From Schizochytrium sp. CCTCC M209059 (taxonomy: Eukaryota > Sar > Bigyra > Thraustochytrida > Thraustochytriidae): DNA of 57,523 nt. The notes beneath the pieces are model-generated. The model had not been told where the DNA came from, searched no databases, and saw only the letters and a list, made by a program, of their open reading frames with translations. The stretch spans positions 13,605-71,127 of the forward strand of contig KN805461.1 of assembly GCA_000818945.1 (NCBI GenBank), written 5' to 3'. Both the position numbers and the translations under genes were made by a program. Shown one piece after another: positions 48,497 through 55,611 of this stretch. Each line of letters begins with the position of its first letter. Position 1 is the first letter of the stretch.

Positions 48497-48717
48497 CCAC
48501 AAGAGAGTGAGACCGCGCGTGCCCTTCTTGCTCGCGCTCGCTCGCTCGCTCGCTTGCTCGCTCACTGGAGACGCTCCCTTGCGCTCTCCAGCCCATCCCG
48601 GGCTCTTCCCTTCCTTCTCGCCGCCCTCGCGCGCCGTCCTTCCCTCGGCGAATTCGAGCGAGGTATAAACGAGTTCGTCAAGTTCGTCGAGTTCGTCGCG
48701 TTCATCGCGCGAACACC
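46485..48717. other. intergenic, 2.2 kb, with degenerate repeats
   Basis: No supported gene. It includes (TGCC)n at 46951-46969, GA-rich run at 47228-47250, a tatatata stretch near 47742, a (CTC)n run at 47888-47910, (ACAG)n at 48465-48496 and (CTCG)n at 48531-48563. Diverged copies of a longer repeat recur: ttggtcattgcaagga occurs near 47806 and again near 48060, and variants of ggctcggtcagccatgc occur near 47642, 47925 and 48132. Confidence 0.5.
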
Positions 48718-50100
48718 ATGGACGTGGACCTTGGCGCGCTGCGCGAGCTGGGCTTTCCGTCAGACACGCTAAACGCCACGGACCTGGAGCGCTGGATTGG
48801 CGAAGAGTTCAAGTTCGCGAGCTCGCCGGTGTACGTGCTCGAGCAGCGGCTCGGCGGACCGTGCGGGGTCCTGGCAGCAGTCCAAGGCCAGGTGCTCGCG
48901 CAACTGCTCTTCGAGCACGCTGATGGAGGCGAGATGGTTCTGCGCAACGTGGAGAGCGATGAGGCCGAGCAGGCCCTTGTAGAAGCTCTTGCTCACATTC
49001 TGTGGAATGTCCGCAAGAGCGAGACAGATCCTGCCATGGTTTGTGTTGGCAAGGTCGCCGATGATGACGTGCACGCCTTGGAGTGCGCGACGCTAGAGGA
49101 GACCAAGACGTCTGTTTCGGAGCACCTCGCGTCTGAATACATGGCCGCGGGAGGTATCATGCTCTTCATGTACAGCCTGATGCTGACGCGGACGCCCGAT
49201 CAGATTCGCGATGACATGGACGATGCCTCGTTGGGCCTGACGGGTCAGTTCGGCCATTGCACCCAGGAGCTCATGAATCTGTTGCTCTCTGGCGTCGCGG
49301 CGAGCCAAGTGCACGATGGTACGGTGGACATGGGTGGGGGCATGGTCCTTCGCGGCGTGCCTGCGCGGCCAACGATTGGTTACTTGTCGCACCTGGAGGC
49401 GCTGCGATATTGCGAGGTCGGATCTTTCTTGAAGAAGCCATATCTACCTATTTGGGTCATAGGCAGCGATTCTCACTACACGGTGCTCTTTGGAACGGAC
49501 TCGACGATCAACGAGGAATCGCCGCGACAAGCTGCTTTAGCCCGTGCCAAGCGCGCATTCAAAGAGCAAGATCGCGAAGAAAATGGATTTATTTCGGTCG
49601 AGAACCTTGGCGAGGTCTTGCGTGCCCTGGATCTCAATCTGTCCGACAAGCAGCTCTCCAATTTTGTTGGAGAGGTCGAGGTCCCTGGTTCGCAGCTCGT
49701 GCTATGGCAGGATTTTTGGCGAAAGGCCAAGCCGATCATCTTACCGCCAAGTGACTGGAATTGCTCCTCGTGCACGTACTTGAACGATAAAAACACGGAC
49801 CGCTGCGGCATGTGCGACACGAGGCGCAAGGACGACATGCTGAATGATGATGGTCGCGATGAGGACAACGATGACCCCCGTACGCTCGATCTCACCCATG
49901 TGAATGGCCTCATTTCTACGCGTCAAGGAGAGCGTCAAGGCCCTACCATTACGGAATTCAAGCTCACGATCTTGTCCAAGGATCTTCAGGCGCCGTCCAC
50001 GCATGGCCTTGGCAATCCGATTGAGGAAACGCTTCACACGCGCTGGCCAGGATCTGTTTTTCTTTGGCCAAACGACGAACCTGCGAGCATCAACGGTTGA
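48718..50100 (+). CDS. MINDY-family deubiquitinase with EF-hand and NZF
   Basis: Cysteine protease expected to trim Lys48-linked polyubiquitin; 460 residues from ATG 48718. The catalytic Cys lies in GGPCGVLAAVQGQ (C49), matching MINDY-3/4. The catalytic His is in SDSHYTVLFG (H252). GGIMLFMYSLMLTR and GYLSHLEALRYCEVGSFLK match conserved core segments of this fold. An EF-hand-like segment (FKEQDREENGFISVENLGEVL, 280-300) sits inside the C-terminal half, as in MINDY-3. A RanBP2/NZF zinc finger (WNCSSCTYLN..RCGMCD, Cys 348, 351, 362, 365) follows; such fingers often bind ubiquitin. The C-terminal core strand continues to 460. The combination of MINDY core, EF-hand and NZF is not one I can name from animals or fungi. 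Confidence 0.9.
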   Translation: MDVDLGALRELGFPSDTLNATDLERWIGEEFKFASSPVYVLEQRLGGPCGVLAAVQGQVLAQLLFEHADGGEMVLRNVESDEAEQALVEALAHILWNVRKSETDPAMVCVGKVADDDVHALECATLEETKTSVSEHLASEYMAAGGIMLFMYSLMLTRTPDQIRDDMDDASLGLTGQFGHCTQELMNLLLSGVAASQVHDGTVDMGGGMVLRGVPARPTIGYLSHLEALRYCEVGSFLKKPYLPIWVIGSDSHYTVLFGTDSTINEESPRQAALARAKRAFKEQDREENGFISVENLGEVLRALDLNLSDKQLSNFVGEVEVPGSQLVLWQDFWRKAKPIILPPSDWNCSSCTYLNDKNTDRCGMCDTRRKDDMLNDDGRDEDNDDPRTLDLTHVNGLISTRQGERQGPTITEFKLTILSKDLQAPSTHGLGNPIEETLHTRWPGSVFLWPNDEPASING

Positions 50101-50466
50101 TCGACTGACTGCCACGTGCACAATGCAGTCGGTTCTCTCTTTCCATATATTGTTGTTGTATGGGCGTCGACATCCTTTGCGGTCTCGCGTCTTGTGCACA
50201 ATCGTAATGTATCTTCACAATCTTCACGTTTTGTTTCTTTCTCTTTTGTTTCTTTTCCTTTTTTTTTTTGGATGGCAAGCTTCGGTATGATTGTTTCGTT
50301 GAATCAAGAGACATGAACAAGTTGGGCACAAAAAGTGTGAGAGAGAGAATTCGTTTCGTTTGCCGCACTCAAACACGTGAAGACATACACAAAACAAATA
50401 AGAAATCTGACTGTCTTTGCTTACAAGTTATTGGGCTATGCAACTCTTTCTCCAGATGACTTACAG
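50101..50466. other. convergent 3' intergenic, 366 bp
   Basis: Shared 3' flank of the MINDY gene and the PLP enzyme gene, AT-rich with T runs. Nothing else seen. Confidence 0.5.
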
Positions 50467-51684
50467 TTAAAGCTTGTCGAGCGCCTTGTCAAGGGCAGCG
50501 ATCAGATCATCCGGATCTTCGAGACCGATGGAAAGCCGCACGAGGCCATCGGTAAGACCCACGGACAGACGCTCCTCACGCGCGACGTTGCCATGAGTCA
50601 TCGACGCGGCGTGAGTGAGGTTCGATTCGCAACTACCAAGGTTCTCGCAAAGGCTCCAAGGCCGCTGGACCGTATCCATGAGGCCTTTACCCGCGTCAAA
50701 GCCGCCCTTGAGCTCACACCAGAGCATGGAGCCGTGAACGCCATTGCGGTGCTGGCGGTCAGCGAGCTCTTTTTGCGGATGCGAGGCCAAGCCCGGGTAG
50801 CGCACGACGTCGACCTTGGGGTGTTTTTCAAGAAACTCGGCGACCTTGGCAGCGGTGGCACTTTGGCGCAGCACGCGGACTTCCATGGTCTTGAGGGTTT
50901 GAAGCACGAGAAAGGCGGTCTGAGGCGCCATAATGTTGCCGTGCATGTTTTGCATAAAGTGCACGCGCTCATCGAGCTCGGGCGTCGAGGAGATGACTGC
51001 GCCGCCAACAGTCATGTTGTGCCCATCGTAGAACTTTGTAAGCGACTGGATCGCCAGGTCACAGCCAAAGTCGAGCGGGCGCATGATGATAGGGGTGGCA
51101 AAGGTGGCATCGCACACATGCAGTACTCCCTTGGATTTGCAAATATCGCTCACCGCCTGAAGATCAGTCAGCGTCATGAGCGGGTTCGACGGTGTCTCGC
51201 TAAAGACCAGCTTGGTGTTGTCCTGGATGGCGGCCTCGACATTGGCAGGATCCGTAAAGTCCACGTATGAGAACGAAATGCCCAAATCTTGGAACATTTT
51301 ACGTGTTACGCGGTTCGTGCCGCCATAGCTCACGTTCGTGAGCACGCAGTGGTCGCCCTGCTTGAGAAAGCCGGTCATCACCGAGACTGTCGCGGCCATG
51401 CCTGTGGAAAAGCACGCGGCACCGGCGCCCTTTTCCAGAAAGGCAACCTTGTGCTCGAGCGCGCGCACCGTCGGGTTGCCTGTGCGCGAGTACGAGTAAC
51501 CCTTGGCGAGGTACTGGTCTACGCTATCCTGAACAAAGGTCGTGCTCTGGAAAATGGGTGTCAAGATCGCGCCAGTTGCTGTATCAGGGACTACCGTGCC
51601 GTGCACCACATCCGTCGACAGTCCGTACTCCTTGTCATCCCAGGTTCCTGCGCCCCCGTTGGCGTCCACGTTGGGTCGCTGCAT
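50467..51684 (-). CDS. PLP-dependent Cys/Met metabolism enzyme
   Basis: Member of the cystathionine gamma-synthase/gamma-lyase fold-type I family (transsulfuration or sulfhydrylation of homoserine derivatives). From the ATG at 51682-51684, 405 residues. Y-S-Y-S-R-T-G-N-P-T near residues 64-73 provides the Tyr/Arg contacts from the neighbouring subunit. FSETPSNPLM and CDATFATP (Asp about 192) contact the cofactor. QSLTKFYDGHN places the Schiff-base Lys at about 217. C-terminal SLGSCESNLTHAASMTH and RLSIGLEDPDDLI complete the fold. The frame stays open to an ATG at 52006-52008, adding 108 Arg/Gln-rich residues; that could be a targeting peptide or leader, and I chose the internal start. Sequence alone does not separate synthase, lyase and sulfhydrylase. 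Confidence 0.87.
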   Translation of the reverse strand: MQRPNVDANGGAGTWDDKEYGLSTDVVHGTVVPDTATGAILTPIFQSTTFVQDSVDQYLAKGYSYSRTGNPTVRALEHKVAFLEKGAGAACFSTGMAATVSVMTGFLKQGDHCVLTNVSYGGTNRVTRKMFQDLGISFSYVDFTDPANVEAAIQDNTKLVFSETPSNPLMTLTDLQAVSDICKSKGVLHVCDATFATPIIMRPLDFGCDLAIQSLTKFYDGHNMTVGGAVISSTPELDERVHFMQNMHGNIMAPQTAFLVLQTLKTMEVRVLRQSATAAKVAEFLEKHPKVDVVRYPGLASHPQKELADRQHRNGVHGSMLWCELKGGFDAGKGLMDTVQRPWSLCENLGSCESNLTHAASMTHGNVAREERLSVGLTDGLVRLSIGLEDPDDLIAALDKALDKL

Positions 51685-52008
51685 GTTTCCGCGCTGCAAG
51701 TCCTTGACGGACCTCTCCCGAACTCTGCAATTCGCGCCTCTTGCCGCGCGTACTGCAGCTCCGTCTCTCTCGCTCCGTTTGTCTGCGCTTTGTGGTTTTG
51801 GATCTGTTGCCTGGCGCCGCCCCTGAGCTTGCTCGTCGCGCTCTGCAGCTTCGGGTCTGGGATGGATTCGATTGCGTAGATTTGTCTTTGCAATGCGAGG
51901 CGAGAGAGCGAAACTGTGGCAAAAGCATTTGCGACCTCTGTGGGGCTTAACCCTAGCCAGGCATTGTGTCATCAGCATGAGACTCTCCTTGCATCCATCC
52001 CGTGGCAT

Positions 52009-53016
52009 ATCTATGTCTCCTTCTCCGTCCGTGAAGAAGGCTTGAATTCACGTTGTTGTTCCGCAAAAGCAGCCTTGCAATGACTTCAGGGGCAAAGAGG
52101 GTCTCTGAAAGCTCATTAGATGATAATTTGCGGAAGATGTTTTCGACCTGATGCTATCGTACAAGCGCCGAACGTGCTTCGGACATCGCGGCATTGCTAT
52201 AGCGTACTATTCACAAGGCCGCTTCGAGGAGGCCTTGGCGTACGACGAGGAAGATTTATCCATCAGCAAGGAAAGTCATGGTGGCCGGCATCCCTCAGTG
52301 GCGACCGCGCGCAACAATTCGAGAAACACTCGCCTTTGGGGCAAAAGAAGAACGTAAGTACGCGGCCAATAAAGTTCAGAACTCAGGTGGTCTTGACTGA
52401 CAGTGAGCGCTAAATTCGCGAGTCTGATTTTTACGCCACCCCCAACGGGAATAAGCAAATCAACTCACGATGGAGAGAGGTCTTCAAGGCTGAGAGAGAG
52501 AAAAAACCAGGCAAAAATGTTGGACCTTGGTTTTAAATCCAGACGAGCATTTAGCAATCACACGAGCGTCTATACCGACAGCGAGGTACCTGCCCGGAGC
52601 TTTCATGAAAGATGAAAACGTCGACATCTGCGTGTAGTTTTTTCGAGATTCACCCGACAACGATCGACACTTCGTCTTGTCGAGCATTGATACTCAACAA
52701 AGAAAAAGGAACCCTGAGCCAGCATGTTTGCTAAATTGTCTTCGATAGGTACAAGGCGACGCGACGCGGCCTTCATCCCTACCACCATCATTCTTGTCAT
52801 CATCGTCAACTTCAAGCAAGACTTCGTTGAGTTGGATGGCTGGGCCTTCCCTCCTCTCTTCTTGACGAGGTGGCAGAACGAAGACGGCGTGCGAGCGCGT
52901 AGGCGGGCGGACGGGATAGAAGACGCGCGATCCAGGCGTCGCGCGCGAAGGAGCAGTCGTGGCGAGCGCCGCGGACCAGACGCGGGCGTCCTTTGGTGGC
53001 GGAGAAGTCGAGCAAG
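52009..53016. other. intergenic, 1 kb, with TPR relic
   Basis: It holds the TPR relic listed next and the 5' flank of the Lsm gene. The frame of the Lsm gene is open slightly upstream, to 52993, but begins with TTG. Nothing else seen. Confidence 0.5.
52190..52330 (+). pseudogene. kinesin-light-chain-type TPR relic
   Basis: One translated stretch (AIAYYSQGRFEEALAYDE, then DLSISKES and GRHPSVATARN) is a recognisable 42-residue KLC-type TPR like those at 2710-4600, but a different subtype. It has no ATG before it in a sensible context, no further repeats on either side and no domain before the stop. I read it as the remaining single repeat of a lost gene. Confidence 0.5.
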
Positions 53017-53295
53017 ATGACGTCGCAAGAGGCTGCCGAGACGCGGCTGCGCGAGATGCTTGGCAGCGAGGTGCGCGTGACCCTCTCGGATGGCCGCATT
53101 GTGAACGGGGCGTTCGAGTGCATCGACCAGGGTATGAATGCTATCGTGCGCGACAAAAAGATTGGACTCGTCATGGTGCCCGGCATTCACGTGACCAAGT
53201 TTGAGGTGGAGGCGAAAGATCAAGTTTCGAAGGCGGCTGCCGAGGCCGCCCCGGCCGAAACACCTGCGCCAGCCCCAGTCCAGCAGGAGGAATAG
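53017..53295 (+). CDS. NAA38: Lsm-domain protein, NAA38/LSMD1-like
   Basis: Predicted auxiliary subunit of the NatC N-terminal acetyltransferase (with NAA30 and NAA35); acts at the ribosome in the cytosol. 92 residues from ATG 53017. The Sm1 half (about 10-45) has VRVTLSDGRIVNGAFECIDQGMN, and the Sm2 half has LVMVPGIHVTKFEV. In canonical Lsm RNA binders Sm2 carries an Arg-Gly or Asn-Gly turn; the VPG turn here is typical of NAA38. The tail is Ala/Pro/Glu-rich (AAAEAAPAETPAPAPV). It is single exon, convergent with the ferroportin gene 200 bp away. Assigned by motif, so a different Lsm protein remains possible. Confidence 0.8.
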   Translation: MTSQEAAETRLREMLGSEVRVTLSDGRIVNGAFECIDQGMNAIVRDKKIGLVMVPGIHVTKFEVEAKDQVSKAAAEAAPAETPAPAPVQQEE

Positions 53296-53493
53296 ATTTG
53301 TAGCAAGCAAAGTCACGGTAAGGTAGATGGACGAAGATTTTGGCGCAAGTTCAGGCACAATCCTAGGCGGTACTCGCAAGATTTCACTGTTAGTATAAAT
53401 TATAACAACAAAATGTAGAAAAGAAAGCTTTGTTTGCGCATGTCAAAGTTATTGCAAATCAAAAAGAGTACATACTTGGCTCCAGTACTTTTC

Positions 53494-55611
53494 TCATGCA
53501 TAATCATCATGACCATGATCATGGCCATGATCACCGTGACCATGGCCATGACTGTGGCTGTGATTGTGACCGTGGTCATCTTGTCCATGTTTGTGAAGCA
53601 ACGATCGAGTCTCGGCGTGCGTGGAAGCTGGCCCGAGCGCGTTGGCGGCATGACGCCAATGCCAAACGGAATACACGATGCCAGCGGTCCAGACCACAGC
53701 AATGGAAAAGAGAGCGAGATACGGAAATCGACGAGGCTGCGCTGCAATAATGCCAAGAACCTGAATAAAGACGTAGAAAAACTGATACGACGCAGTCTGA
53801 ACCGTCGAAAAAATGCCTCGATCGTCCTCGGGCACTGTCGTTTGGCAGAGTTCCGTGATGGCCAAATCAAAGGCCCACAGCGCAGCGCGCGAAACCGCAA
53901 CCACAGCCACCATGCAAGCGCTCGTCGCCTCTCCGCTTGGCTCGATGACGAGCAGAATGCCAACAGGCAGCAAGAGGAGGCAAAAGACCCACAATGACAC
54001 AAAGCCCGCAGCGCGCGTGCCACCTTCGAGGCGGCGCGCCAGCCAGGGGTAGAAAAACGTGCCCACAAGGCCGAAGATGGCTCCGGCGCCGCGACCCGAA
54101 CCTACCCAGACTGGCGGAAGCTCGGCCCACTCGAGGTAGGAGGTCATGAGAGGGCCGTTGTCCAAGACCGTCATGTAAAGCAATGTATACGCAAGACTCG
54201 CGCCAAAAATCGGCTGCGCCATGTACACGGAGGCCCCCACGCGAAGCGAAGTCCATGTTCCCGTGTTCGCGCGGTTTTCGTGCGCATAACCAACAACGAC
54301 GGCAGGCCCGCCGTAAATATCAGAGGACAAGAGCACCGGATGGACATGCACGCCCTCGTCGTGACCAGGCAAATGGTGGTGTGGAACAAGGTCTCCGACC
54401 TCGTGCTTGTGGCGATGCATTGTGCCGTCTGCGCCGACGTGAACATGCTCCTTTTCTCGGACGTCGAGAACAACATCTTCAAGGACACGACCGGAAAGCT
54501 TGCCCACGGCAGCCCCGGCACCGCCCGTGCCCGTGCGAAGAGGATGATGGCCTGGCGTGGTCTCATCAAGAAGGAGCGGATGCGCGTGTGGAAGATGGCC
54601 AAGAGTGTGCGTGTGACGCGTACCGTCTTTGTGCTCGTGAAGCTTTTCCGAAAGTTCGTCGGCAAAACGAGCGTACACGATGCGCAAGAGGCAAATCTCG
54701 AGCGGGCACGAAATTAGGTTCCAGAGACCGAGCAAGGCGGCTCCGTAAAAAATCCGCGCGCGCATCGTCACGCCAAGACCTTGATATAGCGCGGCAAAAA
54801 GGGCAGGCGCCAGTGCTTTACACGTAAGATCGATGCGACGCAGAATGGTGTTGATCTCTCCCACGGGGATGTGCAACGTGTCTGCAATGACCACGACCCA
54901 ATCCTTTTCCAGCGAGACAGTGCCTGTGCTGTTGAGGAGTTCCCCGACGCACCCGAGTAAAATGAGCATGGCGAACCATACGAGGGTTGCTGCGTTGGAA
55001 AGCGAGAGCGCAGAGACTCCCCATTCGGCGGGGTCGACGAGGACGCCGCCACAAATGAGCGCACAGGTGCCAACAATGCAAACGTTTTCACCGAGACAAG
55101 TCCACTGCTGCGCCGAAAGCCGATCGGCGCGGTCGATCCACAGGCCCATGGCAGGCAGTCGAAGCATAATGACCACGTAGACGACGAGCGTATATGTGGC
55201 GGTCGGCACGAGTGTGTCGCGGAAGAGGTCCATGAAGATGAGTGGAGTTGCCATTTGCCACATGCGATCGCCCCACGCCGAGAGCAGATGCGACACGAAC
55301 AGAATATGCAGCGATGCCTTGGTCCTGTGTGGTCCACGTCGACTCTGTGCCCGCATTTCAAGTAGACCGGCCGCGCTGGGGGCAGCGGCCATGATACCTG
55401 TGAGCAGCAAAGCGGCTCCCGCGCTGCGTCGCAGCTGCGCGACTTGCGCGGCCGTGTACTCGTTGGCCTCGCCACGCAGTGGTCCCCAGAACTCCAGCTC
55501 GCTCGGGCACAATGCTTCCGACTCGGCGAAGCACGCCGTGCCGCCCAGCGCGAGCGCCGCCGCGACGGCGAGCACGGCGGCCATGGCCGCGCGCTCCATG
55601 CGCAGCCCCAT
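53494..55611 (-). CDS. ferroportin-family iron exporter with His-rich loops
   Basis: Major-facilitator-type transporter predicted to export Fe(II) or a related metal; 705 residues from ATG 55609-55611 (an upstream extension to 55674 begins with TTG). SAWGDRMWQMATPLIF (about 111-126) is the family signature in TM1. WVVVIADTLHIPVGEINTILRRIDLTCKALAP matches TM5/TM6 of SLC40 proteins. ASVYMAQPIFGASLAYTLLYMTVL and GAGAIFGLVGTFFYPWL match TM7/TM8. The loop between halves (about 324-429) carries 20 His residues, and the last 40 residues carry 14 His with Asp and Gly, giving metal-chelating stretches that vertebrate ferroportin lacks. The Cys used by hepcidin in vertebrates (after LYMTVL) is replaced (LYMTVLDNGP). 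There is an N-terminal hydrophobic stretch (about 8-30), possibly a signal peptide or extra helix. Confidence 0.9.
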   Translation of the reverse strand: MGLRMERAAMAAVLAVAAALALGGTACFAESEALCPSELEFWGPLRGEANEYTAAQVAQLRRSAGAALLLTGIMAAAPSAAGLLEMRAQSRRGPHRTKASLHILFVSHLLSAWGDRMWQMATPLIFMDLFRDTLVPTATYTLVVYVVIMLRLPAMGLWIDRADRLSAQQWTCLGENVCIVGTCALICGGVLVDPAEWGVSALSLSNAATLVWFAMLILLGCVGELLNSTGTVSLEKDWVVVIADTLHIPVGEINTILRRIDLTCKALAPALFAALYQGLGVTMRARIFYGAALLGLWNLISCPLEICLLRIVYARFADELSEKLHEHKDGTRHTHTLGHLPHAHPLLLDETTPGHHPLRTGTGGAGAAVGKLSGRVLEDVVLDVREKEHVHVGADGTMHRHKHEVGDLVPHHHLPGHDEGVHVHPVLLSSDIYGGPAVVVGYAHENRANTGTWTSLRVGASVYMAQPIFGASLAYTLLYMTVLDNGPLMTSYLEWAELPPVWVGSGRGAGAIFGLVGTFFYPWLARRLEGGTRAAGFVSLWVFCLLLLPVGILLVIEPSGEATSACMVAVVAVSRAALWAFDLAITELCQTTVPEDDRGIFSTVQTASYQFFYVFIQVLGIIAAQPRRFPYLALFSIAVVWTAGIVYSVWHWRHAANALGPASTHAETRSLLHKHGQDDHGHNHSHSHGHGHGDHGHDHGHDDYA

